Assembly: GCA_947561395.2 (NCBI GenBank) | Contig: OX387190.1 | Span: 18,842,858-18,906,857, forward strand | Source: Buxus sempervirens | Lineage: Eukaryota; Streptophyta; Magnoliopsida; Buxales; Buxaceae | Reading direction: 5' to 3' | Length of the DNA: 64,000 bases | Shown: positions 12,694-24,735 of the stretch, in pieces | Numbering within the stretch: the first letter of the stretch is position 1 | Layout of the letters: each line of letters opens with the position of its first letter | Translations under genes and position numbers: made by a program | Notes under the pieces: model-generated | The model's input: only the letters and a program-made list of their open reading frames with translations | Told to the model about the DNA's origin: nothing | The model's database searches: none

Positions 12694-14690
12694 CTATTCG
12701 TCATGAACAGGATCACTAGAAAATGCGAACTGTTCTGTAATCGTATGAGAATGAGCATCAACTGTTATACCAGGTACGTCTTCCCTTGCCCAACTCAACT
12801 CATCAACCTCTTCTTCATTATTTGTTACAATTTGGGTAGCATATGGCTTGCAATCAAAGGGTTGATCATCATTCATGATCAACTCAAACAAGTCCTTTGG
12901 CTTAGTCTTTACAACAAAATTTCATTCTTCATCGATTGGATCCACCACAAAGAAAACTTGCTCAGCTTGAGATGCGAACACAAACAGATCATCCATGACA
13001 TGTTGACCAATATATAATAACCGTTTGAAGTTCACAAGCATGAATCCTAACTCATCTGTCTTAATGCCTCTTCCTTGTGTCATGATATCAACCCAATCAC
13101 TCTTAAACAGCACATATCTAAGCTGCTCTGAATATGCCAATTCGAGCAAATTAGTCAGACGCCCGTAAAAAGACATGTAACTTATTGGATTTTTATCTTA
13201 CCTACTAGCGTAGCTAGTAGTGCTTGCTTTTACCACAACACCGTTATTGACTCTTTGAGAATTTCTTTCTCCAGCGTGCAAAAACGATATCCATTACTTA
13301 TGTATCCCTTGAATCTTTTTGTCATTGATTGTGGCCCTACAACATAATATCCTCGGAGACAGTACTATTTGATGCTTTTAGTGTCTCCACCTATAAATAA
13401 GGGGCCAAGTAGGTTAAGAAATGCAATATTAAACAACACATGTGGAGCTATAACTCTATAAATGAAATAAGGTTTCTTACATGTTGTAGGAAGGGAAATT
13501 TTGAGATTAAAAAAATGCCAAATGACAAAATCTCACAAAAGTGTGGACCCCACTTAGAGATAAAATTATATAATCTCTAAAATAGCTAATAAATTGCTTG
13601 TGGGGCCCCTTTGAAGGATTATTATATTAATAATTCTCAAAATAAATGAATTATCTTTAAATATGGATAATTATTCAAAAAATGGAAAATTATCACAAGT
13701 TGTAAATAATTCTCTCAAGAATTTTAGATCTAGAGAGCTCTATCCTCCCAAAATCTATAAATATGGGGTTCTCTCTTCATTCAAGACACATGAAGTCTAC
13801 AGAAGAAAAGAAGCAAATTTCTGCTACTCTGAAGACCTAAGCTCTGAAGAACTGAAGCTTTGCTGCTCTGAAGATTTAAACCCTGAAGAACTGAAGCTAT
13901 GCTGTTCTTAAGACCTAAATCACTGAAGAATTGAAGTGCTGCTGTTCTGAAAATCCAACAAGCCTTGAAGAATTAAAGACTAAAAATTGCATTCAAGATC
14001 TGAAGATTCATACATTCTGTCTCTGACACACTCTACAGCCCAGAGATCTACATCAAATACCGAAGTTTTTCTTAAGATCTTCAACAAGCCTACAAGCCGA
14101 AGACTTCTCCCAAATCCAGCACAGATCTACACGTGAAATCCACCAAATCTATCACTTTATCTGTCTTTCGTGAAGTTTGGAAAACCGAAGACTAATTTGG
14201 GGTCAAACTATTTTAGCCCTCAAATCGAAAATTTTTTGAAAAAAAGAATCAAAGGAATCACAGAACGAGGGAGAGGGGAGGGGGGAATCCTCTCCATCTG
14301 GCATAATACTTGTGCAATACTATTTTGAAATCGTCTCAAGTCATCAACTTCACAAACTTTGGAGCACAATTGTTGAAACAAGTTGCTAAACTCTATCAAT
14401 ACAGATGCTACATTCTTCGGCAACACTTTTCGAATAGCAAGAGGCAATAGTTGCTGCAGCAACACATGACAATCATGCCTTTTAATACCAAATGTCTTCT
14501 GCTCTTTACTACTCACCCATTTAGCAATGTTGGACGAATAACCATCTGAAACCTTTATACTTTTCAGCACTTTTCAAAACATATCTTGTTCCTGTTTGTC
14601 TAGTGAGAAGCATACAACTGGCAAATATGCTTTCTTTCTATTTGGAATATAGGAATTTGGTGCCCTTTTTCTTCCCACATAAATTTCAAT
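12694..14690 (-). pseudogene. CACTA TNP2-like transposase, 3' half, broken
   Basis: Minus-strand frames match the C-terminal half of plant CACTA transposases. One block has KAYLPVVCFSLDKQEQDMF, a stop, then DGYSSNIAKWVSSKE, IKRHDCHVLLQQLLPLAIR and VLPKNV (14650-14290, DUF4218-like). After a gap come YISNGYRFCTLEKE and NNGVVVKASTTSYAS (about 13310-13205), and MSFYGRLTNLLELAY to FASQAEQVFFVVDPIDEE (13176-12925, DUF4216-like). A TGA at 12922-12924 sits where the family has Trp, and the acidic C-terminus runs to 12694. The catalytic Transposase_21 core expected upstream of 14690 was not found. The block between the two halves (about 13480-14220) looks inserted. Confidence 0.78.
13482..14222 (+). 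mobile_element. Possible solo LTR (copia-like) inside the TNP2 pseudogene
   Basis: About 740 bp interrupts transposase homology. It starts TGTTGTAGGAAGGGAAATTT and has a promoter-like CTATAAATATGGGGTTCTCT near 13756. It also has a short tandem CTCTGAAGAACTGAAGCTTTG-like repeat (13830-13950, quoted in part) and ends near CCCTCA. No matching TSD was found with these ends, so boundaries and class are tentative. Confidence 0.35.
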
Positions 14691-14699
14691 TCTTGTGAG

Positions 14700-16489
14700 A
14701 ATTCATTAACCGAACAAAAAGAAATGGAATGAATTTGTCAAATACTCACTGGTCTCCCTCTCATGAAGGGAGAATCGGGATTTGTCTTTGAATGAACACA
14801 ATTATATATTTAGCATTTTCAAGTAAAATAAGCAAATGAATTTTGATTTTTAAAACAGTGCAAAGGTCATAGGGATTGGTTAGACATCCAACATAGACTA
14901 ATCAAAGATTTTTAAAACAGGCTAACAAACTAGCTCAGCTTATGATAAACCAGCCCTCCCAGCACTTTTACTTTTCAAAAATTTTCTAGGTTTGAATTCC
15001 ACATTTAATAACTCGTCATAACTGAGGAGCCAAGAGAGAGAACAAGAGTCATAGGAGTAACCAAATGCTTGTCTCAAATATCCTCCCCACTAATAGCCTT
15101 TTCAGAGATGGACAATGTTTAAGTGGAACCACCCAAATGTCCAACCATCCAACACAATATTTCAGACACAACCCATATCCCAAAATCTTTATCACTTTCT
15201 CCCTTTTTTTTTTATCAAAACATTGTTTCTTCCTATATTTTTAATACTTTATTTCATATTTAAATTCCAAATTTTTGGCCTTTCCACTCACTTTCTATAT
15301 AATTTTTAAGTCGAAAACCAGGATGGTCTACGAGAAACGAGTCATTCTGTTGCGTGTTATGTTACATCACTGGAATCCCTAGAATGGGTTAATAGAGTCC
15401 TATGCGTTGAAGCAATAAATTTCAATTAAAACAAAGAGTCATTCTCCCCCTTTTCTGATGCTTAAATCAGTTAATTATCCTTCTTCCATGGCACTGAAGG
15501 ATCCAAAGGTTTTCTTTTTTAAGTTGGTTGTCAAAGTGGGATCTTGACATGCTAGCACCTTAAGCCTTTTGTTTTGATTAATCAATCTTCATGGGGAATT
15601 TACTATAAGTATTTGATAAGATACGTGTAATTTCCCTCTCATCCGCTGTTGAGAAATAGTGACCAACTTCACAAGGAGCCCTAGTTTTGACTGAAACCAC
15701 ATATTCATACCAAAAAGAAATATAATATCACTGTGCTGGTCAAAGTGTTTGATAAACAAGCTAGCTGGGTGTTGATCATCCATCTACCAAACAAAAAAAC
15801 TTCTACAAATTTCTGTTCAACTGCATTACATTAGTAGTAGATATAATATCACTGTGCTGATCTATCCCAATAAATCAACCGAATTAGTAGCAGATATACG
15901 ATATCATTTCTATCAAATGAACATTAAGAAAACAATACAATGCCATGAGGATCACATTTTCGTTGGGGCTTTTCATGAATTTAAGCAGTGGTTTCTCGAA
16001 TATATGCAATGATATCGACAAGAACGTGACTATCAAAAAAAGATATCGACAAGAAAGTAAAAAGAAATCACAAGACAGGAAAAGAAAAGAACTCGCTAGT
16101 GCTTTTATGCAATGAAAATCGTCGGAGGCAAGGGAGACGCCTTGACCAATAGCTTTTGTCAAATGGAAGAAGGTCGCAACCATTCAAGCAAAGGAAAGCA
16201 GATCAGAAGTAACTTCCCTTCCTTGTGTTGCAATTGGCAAAGGTTCGTTGCTTTCTCCTCCGTTTCTCTCTCTCCCTCCAAATTCGCTCATATTACAACA
16301 AGCGAGAAAGGTTTTGTATCGATGGCGACGGTGAAGGTCGATGGTGAAGTCGACGGCGGTCTCATATCGACGACGACAGTGAAGAATCAATGGCGAAAAA
16401 ATAAGTGGGCAAAGAAATTTACAGTGAAGCAAAGCAGAAGAGGTGCGGAGGGTTCGTGTGAATTGGGGATTTTATTCCCCTTTAGCGGT
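14700..16489. other. CACTA 5' half, no recognisable coding
   Basis: The transposase catalytic core expected here was not recognised. A minus-strand frame at 15589-15783 (with SLFIKHFDQHSDI) continues in another frame with GHYFSTADEREITR. It has a protein-like composition and could be a captured host fragment, but its family is not recognised. A motif ATAATATCACTGTGCTG is duplicated near 15721 and 15843. Confidence 0.4.
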
Positions 16490-16865
16490 GGCAATTAATT
16501 ACCGTTATTTTTTGCGGCGGTAGCTTCCGCCAGTGTATTAACGGTAGTAATATACAACCATTAATAACACTTTTTATCGGTGACTAAACCCATCACAAAA
16601 AAAGCGTCAATGATGGCGGTAATTACCGCTGTCTAATATGCAAAATAAATTTATCGGCGAGATCACCGCCACTAAACAATGCGCTAAAACCTCGTGCCAA
16701 AATGGGTTGTTGGCTCGCATATTTTTAGTAGCGGTAGCTTCATAATGCCTCCTTCACGGGCAGCAATTCCTATACCGCCGTTTAAGTGTATAAAATAGGT
16801 ATTAGCGGCAGTAAAAGGCTACCGCCGCTAAAAGTCCACCGCTAAAGCCACGCATTTTTGTTGTG
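16490..16865. repeat. CACTA right subterminal repeat region
   Basis: Multiple AGCGGCGGTA/TACCGCCGCTAAA variants end at the TIR TTTTTGTTGTG. They mirror the left subterminal region. Confidence 0.83.
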
Positions 16866-18288
16866 ATTATACAAATTAGTGACTCCCCATGCCTTAAGCC
16901 TATGGACAATAGCAACTCCATACCCGTCAACTTCCAATCAAAGGTCAAAGTAACTGGAGAATAACATTGTAGCACCTAAAATAACATATAAATAAGGAAG
17001 GGGAATACCTGAAACAAAGCATTGAGAGGGTAGGTCACTATAACCAAGAAGCCTCCAAAATGGAATACCTACTTGACAAGAAAGGCAAAGAGGAAAAATG
17101 ATTTTGTAATAACATAAGGAAAACAAAAACAAGCTTAGAAATTGAGTAGAACTAGCCATTTAAATAACTCATATCGATTAATAAAATAAAGAACTTGAAT
17201 TATAATTAAAGAACTATTATGTAGTATCTAAAAATAAAAAGTTAATGAAACAAAGTTACAAAATGAGGTATATTGGTTCAAGAAATGATGCAATAAACAA
17301 AAATATTACAAGTTATGAGGAATGAGAGTAGAAACAAAAAAAGATCAACATTCATGTTGTGATCAAACATTCATGAAGTTGATCCCACAAAATCACAAGA
17401 AAATATCAATACGTACCTTCATTTGGTCATAGAGTTTCTTCCTCACAGCTCCTTTTGTGGTATTTGCAGTAGTAGCCACCTCTCTGGAAGATTGGCAAAA
17501 ATAAACACCGGCATTTTATTAATATTCATGAAGTTGATCACATAAAATCACCATAATAAGAAACATAAAGATTGAAAAAAATATGAAATATGACTTTAAA
17601 CATATATCAGTTTAAGAAAATGACTTTAAAAATATAAAATATGACTACACAGTAACAGAACCTTCCTACTCAGAGACTATTCACCCGTAAGTGTACTACA
17701 TGGTATGAACTTAATTGGCAATTCAGATCACCCTACAAAGCAGGGTATCCAACATCCTTTCCTCTACCTAACTCAAAGCTACTATCTGTATACAATCGTA
17801 TTAGAAAAGGGGGTTTTTGCTCTCAACAACAAGAGATCAGCTGAAGACTTTGGCAACAATAGATCAAGAATTACTTTTTTCCCAAAATAAGCCTCTATAT
17901 CCAAATGACATAGATACATGTATTTGCTTTGATAATATGTAAAATACCCAGATATAATAAAGCAGAATAATATCCAAGATAAGCACAGGAACCAAATTAA
18001 TAAGCAATTATAATGAAATGAACATGAACTGAAATGAAGAACTAATCCCTTAATCCCTTAATCCCTTAAAGCAATAAATGTCACATTAAAAGGAACAAAA
18101 ATAAGAAAGTCTCGAAATCAAAATTGAACTCGAAAGGAAGATAAGGACCATAATAAAAAAAATATTATAAACAAAAAATATTAAAAGAAAAAAAATGAAA
18201 CTAGCCAAATATAAACACAGATCTTGAAGAGACTACGGAATAATGAAACGGAATGCCGGAATCATAAAAGTTATGGGAGTGTACTTAC
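16866..18288. other. Low-information DNA with an isolated exon-like segment
   Basis: AT-rich DNA right of the CACTA end. Apart from the exon-like stretch 17417-17483 on the minus strand, no coding, RNA or element features were recognised. Confidence 0.4.
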
Positions 18289-18350
18289 AAATGGACAACA
18301 GAGGGGGATTCATTCATGTTCTGAATCATGAAACGTAATGCCGGAATCAT
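18289..18350 (-). CDS. Possible first coding exon of a minus-strand gene
   Basis: An ATG at 18350 opens 20 codons plus two bases and ends at a GTAAGT donor (18288-18283). A second exon-like stretch at 17483-17417 (TTCCAG acceptor, GTACGT donor) has compatible phase and reads EVATTANTTKGAVRKKLYDQ and onward. Upstream are a minus-strand TATA box and an AAACCCTAG box. Downstream exons could not be followed and the CACTA end at 16865 may truncate the gene. The protein is not recognised; this could also be a chance set of signals. Confidence 0.28.
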
Positions 18351-18420
18351 AAGCGAGAAGACAGGATGTATGGATCGGGAAGCACCAGTTGAGAGCACCA
18401 AAAAGACACCGCAAAGGGAC

Positions 18421-18453
18421 CTAGGGTTTCGGTTGTTATCTTGTTTATTTATA
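18421..18453 (-). promoter_or_regulatory. Candidate promoter: TATA box and AAACCCTAG box
   Basis: On the minus strand TATAAATA (18453-18446) is followed about 17 bases later by AAACCCTAG (18429-18421). This pairing is common in promoters and leaders of plant translation-related genes. It lies upstream of the candidate exon at 18350. Confidence 0.35.
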
Positions 18454-18529
18454 GTGAGGGGCTGTGAGACCACTTTCCCTTTTGGGTTTGGCCCCTCTAT
18501 TTCTATCCATTGGATTGATGGGTGATCGA

Positions 18530-19155
18530 TTCGACCGAGGGTGCAACTCAGTCCGATTTGGTTCGGGCTCACCTCAACCCAAAACGAAGCTGTGGTCTAT
18601 GACTATCAACCCAAAACCAAACCAATCCAAGTAGAGACCCGACTATTCTAACTCGAACATCAAATTGGGAAAATATATATATGTATATCCCTAAAACCAA
18701 ACCAAACTAACTTAAATTGCACATTCAGCTCAGTTTGATTTGGGTTAGGCCAATTTCACCTATTTAAATTACTTTTAAACAATATAAAATCAATATATGG
18801 TAACTATTACCAAGTTACCAACCATTAGTCATTAGTTCATTATTATATATAAGGTATATAATATATACTATAAATTTAGAAACACTATCACATAAATAGC
18901 TAATACATATATATTATATAATATATATTTGGTTCGGTTTGATTCTGTTTATAATGTAATGTAGGTAAGTCGGGTTTCAATTTGGTTCGATTTAACCGAG
19001 GCTTCAATCCAAAACCCAAACCGAACTAATTCAGTTTGTTATTTTTGAAACCATAAGTAATAAAAACCCAAACCAAATCAACCAAATTTAGCTTGGGTTG
19101 GGCAGTTTTTGTTTTACCCAACCCAAGCTGACCCTAAATTTCGACCTGTAAGGGT
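18530..19155. repeat. Degenerate AACCCAAACC-rich, hAT-like subterminal DNA
   Basis: Many GGTTTGGGTT/AACCCAAACC variants lie in both senses around an AT-rich centre. This resembles a decayed non-autonomous hAT-type element. No clean TIR or TSD could be fixed. A similar GGGCTTGGGCTT patch continues near 19740-19880. Confidence 0.35.
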
Positions 19156-19204
19156 GCTTAATAGTTTTTTTTTCCCATTTGCGTCTCCTACAACATACAT
19201 TGTA

Positions 19205-19297
19205 TACACCCCCTCACATTTATTGGGAGGCCCACCATTCATTTGGGGTCCCACCATTCATTTTGGGGGCCTCACACATCTCATGTGAGGGGGTGTA
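19205..19297. repeat. Short hairpin, MITE-like
   Basis: A perfect 15-bp inverted repeat: TACACCCCCTCACAT at 19205-19219 and its complement at 19283-19297. It encloses two copies of CCCACCATTCATTT. It may be the core of a small MITE; no TSD was defined. Confidence 0.5.
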
Positions 19298-21119
19298 TGG
19301 ACATGTCCATGCGTTTTTTTCTTTTTAATGATTATGGTGTTGACATCTTGCAAGTTTTTATTCTTCGGGAAAGATATGGCCAAGTGGACATATGACATTT
19401 TTTATAAAAGAAAAATTTTTGCATTTACAAAAAATTATTAACAGTTGTCTCTCTCAAATTGTACAATGAATGAGGGAGAAAAGTGTAATTTCCCAATGTT
19501 GTTTGGTGAGAATGATACTCCGTTTCCATTAGATTGGGCTACTGCTAGCAATTCTGTGGAATTTTGAACAAATTGCAAAACGCTAGAGATACCTTGTTCT
19601 ATATGGATAGGCACGTCATTTTTTTCCTTTTTTTGGGGCCTCTTAGGGTGAACGACACACACATGGACACATGAATACATGGAACTGTGATCAGAAGTTG
19701 CAAATTTTGTCCCACCCCGTTAGGCCTGATGAGACTAGCCGTAGTTCAACTGGGCTTGGGCTTGAAATTTGAGGCCCACGAACATATTTGCTATTATTCT
19801 TAAAAAGTTTGAAATTAGTAGGGCTGGGATTAGGTTAGGCTTGTTGAAGCCTGGTTTGGCTTGTCTAGGCCCAACCAAATTTTGAATTTCATTGTATATA
19901 TTAAGCTAGTTTTGTAACGCCCCGAACCCAAACTGTTCACTAAAGATATAGTCTATCTTCGGAACGCCACGTAAGGTCCCAGATTCAACAATATCTCACC
20001 TGATAGACGTAGATCAATATAAAATTAGAGTGCACAATAAATGAAATGAAACGTGGGTGTGTGTTAATCAAATAAAAAGTCTATCAGATTACAGTCTAAC
20101 AAAAAGTATACAAAAGACTGTTTTACAAGCCAACTAATATTTGCAGTACAAGATTCCAAAATGAATATACAACATGTACAAGGATGACTGCCCAAAAAGA
20201 TCACCAAAATTGGTCACTAGATCCCTCCACTGAGCCTGGAGATAATATGCCTCTGGCTGATAATCATCAGTACGATCTTCCTGCCTCTGAACCTCAGCTC
20301 TCTCTCTCCCATAGCAGTAACTGAAAATAAATCCGATAAAACAACGGAAAACAAAACATAAATAGAACAAGATGCATATATCAAATAGTCATGCTTGAAA
20401 TAGTTAATGCATAAATAGAACAAGATGCATATATCAAAACTGCTGATAAATCGGCAATCAAGTACATAAACAAAATCTACAAGATGCATAACTATACAAC
20501 GCTAAATAGAAACACTTGATCATATACATCAAATCTCACTACCAAAACAATCAAACACAACATGACCATCAACCTCAATAAACTCATATCACATAGAATG
20601 CGGTGTCTGTGCAAGACTCATGGACTAGAATATCTTATATAAGGTAACATCATAATCTAGCTGCCACCTCACGAACTTACAAGACGAAAGACCAAGCCAA
20701 GGTCAAACCCCAAGCGGAGAACCTAACTATAGGCTGGCATGAAGCAACCCCCAATGAAACAACATAACCAAGGTCTGAGGTGAGAGGATCAAACTCACAA
20801 CCTCAGCCTACAATACCATAACCACAATCTGGGGTGGGAGGATAAGACCCACTACCCCCAGTCTGAAATACAATAACCACGTTGAGGTCTCACGACAGGA
20901 TGGGTGCCGCAGCCAATTCCGCTCCCCAAAATGGCCTCACCAGAATCACATGGTGCAACACTTGCTGGATAGCTGATATTACACCTATAAAGCTATTCTA
21001 ACGCACTACCTAACTCACATATGGATCCATATATGACTATGCCCACTACACAACTGTGAAATGCAACTCAACTCATAGTGTGCCCCTGACGCATGTAAAC
21101 ACTTACCAATTGTGGTGAA

Positions 21120-21310
21120 CATTGTTTACTTCCCACAATGCTAAAATATGGGTGAACTCATATCCACAACCCTAAATGAACAACTTGTTCACAATCCTAG
21201 GTGGATTTGATGTTCACAACCCCACAGTTATCATCATTCGTGGTGAACTTGTATTCACAACCCACAGTATCAACTTGTCTATGGTGAACATTAGTTCACA
21301 ACCCACAGAC
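21120..21310. repeat. GGTGAAC/TTCACAACCC minisatellite in G1
   Basis: Alternating GGTGAACN and TTCACAACCC motifs recur about every 40 bp across 21114-21305. E and G2 have unrelated minisatellites at a similar distance from the same LTR end. Confidence 0.6.
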
Positions 21311-21664
21311 TCAATGCAAAACCAAAACACATTTTCTAATATCAATACAAACCCCTTGGCACTACTGTCATCAACACATTTCTTTTCAAATAACAAAAAC
21401 ATTGTTTTCCAAAACCAATATTCAACACAAGTTAGGATTAAACCAATTTCATGCTCGGAGAACAACACAAAATTCCCACATTGAAACCATCACTCAACTT
21501 AACATTACCTAAATTCTAGATATCTGATTAAACAGCCCAAAAGTATGCCACTATGTTTCCAAAGAATCATTTTACAATCATTTATAATAGTGAAGTCATT
21601 CCATACAATGGTTTCAAGAACCAAACTTATATCAGTCCCCTGCATATCAATTCTTTTAACTCTC

Positions 21665-22015
21665 AAAATGGATTAAACCTGATCTAATCTGTAAGGAATT
21701 GGTATGTATACCATACATCGTTGGAAAGCTCTACAAGTCTAGTTCCCAACGCATTAAACGGTATGTAATTTGAAGTTTCCTAGAGGAAGTTGTAGCCGTT
21801 TTACCACAAATGGTTTGCAGTTACCGTTTACTCTGCAGATCTAGTTTTGACTTGTTAAGAAAATGCTAAATCTGATCTAATCTTTAAATAATGGATATTC
21901 ATGCTATATACCACTGGAAAGATCTATGAATCTAGTTTCTAACACAACAAACGGTGCACAATTTGAAATTTCTTACAGAGAGTCATAGCCGTTTTACTAC
22001 AGGTGGTTACAAACA
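21665..22015. repeat. Tandem duplication of about 170 bp in G1
   Basis: Two diverged copies, each running from CTGATCTAATCT through CACTGGAAAG or CGTTGGAAAG to AGCCGTTTTAC and GGTTAC or GGTTTGCAGTTAC. The theme (GGAAAG...CTAGTT...AACGGT...GTAGCC) resembles the tandem modules in the A-family LTRs. Confidence 0.6.
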
Positions 22016-23205
22016 GCCGCAAAACCCAATGGATGTGAACCATCAATTTTTCTTGCATTACCCTGAGTTCCATTCAGTCCTAAATCAGTTCCATTCAATT
22101 ATAAACACATTAAACTAAATTTTAAGCTATAAGCTTGATTTTTTACAAATCATTTTCATGTCTTCGCACGTCAACGAAATATTACACGGTTTTGAAACAA
22201 TTAACAGAACTGTTTCCATTCATAAACTTCCAAAGCTCATTTCCAACACCATCTTTTGTTTTTGTCCTTCCCAGATCTACTCATCGCCATCTTACCATCA
22301 CTAATTATCATTAAGAACTCTCCAATTACACCCCAACACAAAACCAAAATGTTTACACTACAAAACCCCCAAATCTGGACCTATTTCAAAGGTTAACATT
22401 CCAACATCTAAACCATCCATTAGAAATCTACTTCCTATACCAATAATCCATATCATGCTCTCTATTTACACAAGTTTCCATCAATTTGAACATGTATAAA
22501 CAACAATTACAATATTTACAACAAATTTGAAATCAAAACCCCATAAAAAAATCTCAAAGACAAGAACACAAAAGATTACTTTTTTTCAAAGCTAATTCGA
22601 TCAATACTTTTAGAAGGATTGTTACTCACCTCATTTCAAGCTTAAATCAGATCTTTGACAACAATTAGGGCTCAAATCTCTGCTGTAGAAGGTTTGGACA
22701 GCATTTTAATGGAACTTTCTTGTTGAAATCCGCTCTACAGGCTTACTTTAACTCACCTTAGCAATTGAGGTAATAAGCTACAGCATGCAGGCCCTCACTC
22801 TTCTCTCCTTTTCCTTCTTCTTCCTCTCTTCCCAGCTCTCTTTCTCTCTTTTCTTTCACAGCACAAAAGGCTATACGATTTAAGCAAGGAGAATGGTTTG
22901 GTTTAGTTTGAGTTTTTCTTCAATGAACCAAGATCACTTAAACCATGAACCAGTGAACCATATACCATTTGAAATTAAACCACTTTATTTCATAATTACA
23001 TTAAACCTAACAAATTTGGTCATTGATCTAGTTTATACAAAATGTAATTATACAACATTCAAATTCAGTCCATTACATATTAAATTACCATTTGTTTTGT
23101 TATGCCATCTATTGAATTGACATCTTCAACTCTCTAGCTCCATCTTACCTACAAATCAAAGGGAATGGTTCAATACACTCAAAAGATATGGGGTTTCACA
23201 AGTTT

Positions 23206-23495
23206 AATTATGAATTCAATTTTTTAATTTTTGCCTGGGTTGATTTATTGAAAAATAAGCATCAAAATTCCATAAATTATTTGAAGTATAAATATTTCAA
23301 CAATTTCTTATCCACCCACCGTACCTTTTAGTGTACCTTTCAACAGTTTCTCATCCACCCGATGTAAATACCTTCACATCTGTTGCTCTACTTCTTCTAC
23401 AGGACGAATTTACGCCAACCATGAATAGCGGCTTACACATCTACAAGAATGCACCTTTTTAGCAACATTTGAGAAACGTTGCTAAATGTGCCGGA
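23206..23495. other. Spacer with a CACTA-like tip
   Basis: AT-rich DNA between G1 and element C. Its last 55 bases read CATCTACAAGAATGCACC, then TTAGCAACATTT and GTTGCTAAATGT as an inverted pair. This resembles a degenerate CACTA terminus with its first subterminal motif. Confidence 0.3.
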
Positions 23496-23826
23496 TGTCA
23501 CAGACTTGCTTACTCATGAGCTATCTATGCGGTAATTTAACAATCACCAATCTTATAGTAATGTCAAGTCAGCTTTTCTCCCTTGACCAAGTTAGGAATG
23601 AAACCAAAATTGCTAAGGAAGAAAGTACAAGAGAGTTTGTGAGAATAAGAATGTATTGCACTATGAATCTCTTAACTACAACTCTTGGTTGGTCAAGGGG
23701 GAAAGGCTAACTTGACATCACTAAAAGGTTAGTGTAAGCACCTCATTTTTGCACCTCCCGGAAGTGTCGAAAATGAAAACCCTAATTGAAAAGTCAAACC
23801 CTAAAGGGGGAAATTTTGACTTTTTG

Positions 23827-24395
23827 ATCAGGTGCTAATCGGCCACCATGCTTCTACCCAATGGATAGAGGATTTTGATACGGTTCTAACACAACTAAGT
23901 TTGCCCAAATCGGAGTCCGGATGAAGAAGTTATAAGCTGATCAAACCTAGAGGTAGCAGAAATTGACTTTCTGCTCAAACCCAGATTAACTGCCCAATTT
24001 TATTCCAGCAGATAGAGGATTCCGACATGATTCCGATGCAACTAAGTTTGCATGAATCGAAGCCCAGATGAAGGATTTATGGGCAGATCAAGTCCCGGGG
24101 GAGCAGAAATTGACTTTATGCTGAAACCCAGATTCTCTGCTTTCTCTATCCCGGAAGAAAGGAAATTCCAATACGATTCCGACACAATTGAATTTGCCAG
24201 AATCGGGGCCTGGAATAGGGAGATATGAGCAGACTAAGATTCCATACGCGACTTCGGCTTTCTGCTAAAAACTTGAATTTATTGCAAAACCCTATCCCAA
24301 TGGATAGAGGATCTCGACCTGGTTCCAGGACAATTGAGTTTGCCAGAATCGGAGCTCGGATGAGAGAGTTATGAGCAGTTCAAGCTCTCGGCGAA
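23827..24395 (+). repeat. Four tandem modules of about 147 bp in A1
   Basis: Units begin with GGATAGAGGAT-type sequence at 23863, about 24010, about 24154 and 24302. They run through CAACTAAGTTTGC, AATCGGAGTCCGGATGA and TATGAGC. A2 and A3 have two such units each, so copy number varies between LTRs of one family. Confidence 0.8.
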
Positions 24396-24727
24396 GTTGC
24401 AGAAAACTGCCCATGTGGCAAATGTGTAGAAATCTGCCACATGGCCAAGAAATGACAATAAAAGAAAATATCTCAAATATAATATTAGAATCTTAAAAAA
24501 TATCTTGAATAAAATAATGTTTAGTAGAATATAATATTAACATGTTAAAAAGATCTTGAATAAAATAATACAATTCCCCATGTGCTCATTCTCCATTTGA
24601 TACCTTACTCTCTCTCTCTCTCCTCCATGTGTCCCTCCGTCACAATTCCCCATGTTTTAATTCTCCATTTGATACCTCACCCTCTCTCTCTCCTCCATGT
24701 GTCCCTCCCTCATTGATTTGTCCCCTC

Positions 24728-24735
24728 TATAAATA
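24728..24735 (+). promoter_or_regulatory. TATA box of LTR A1
   Basis: CTATAAATAGCCCC lies about 1 kb into the LTR and is followed by a CT-rich leader. It sits in the same relative place as the TATA boxes of A2 and A3. Confidence 0.65.

Larger units (their letters stand above)
9519..16865 (-). mobile_element. CACTA (En/Spm-type) transposon, decayed
   Basis: The left tip is CACTACAAAAATGCC. The right tip is TTTTTGTTGTG, one base away from the expected TTTTTGTAGTG. Both ends carry dense subterminal TACCGCCGCTAA-type motifs in both senses, the hallmark of plant CACTA elements. The adjoining triplets GTT (9516-9518) and ATT (16866-16868) are a 3-bp TSD with one mismatch. Two transposase genes, both minus strand and both broken, occupy the middle in the usual order. 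A possible LTR insertion interrupts the TNP2-like gene. Confidence 0.88.
19913..23200 (-). mobile_element. G1: solo LTR of a TGTAACGCCCCG family
   Basis: The block begins TGTAACGCCCCG, ends GGGGTTTCACA and is flanked by the 5-bp TSD AGTTT (19908-19912 and 23201-23205). It has TG...CA ends, 3,288 bp and no coding, so it is best read as a large solo LTR. The minus orientation is favoured because G2 and E, which share the AGAGTGCA motif near this end, look transcribed that way. The interior has a TTCACAACCC minisatellite and a tandem duplication of about 170 bp. Confidence 0.82.

Noticed and set aside
12619-13017. 132-residue plus-strand open frame
   Set aside because: Antisense to the DUF4216-type CACTA transposase segment, which has clear family motifs on the minus strand.
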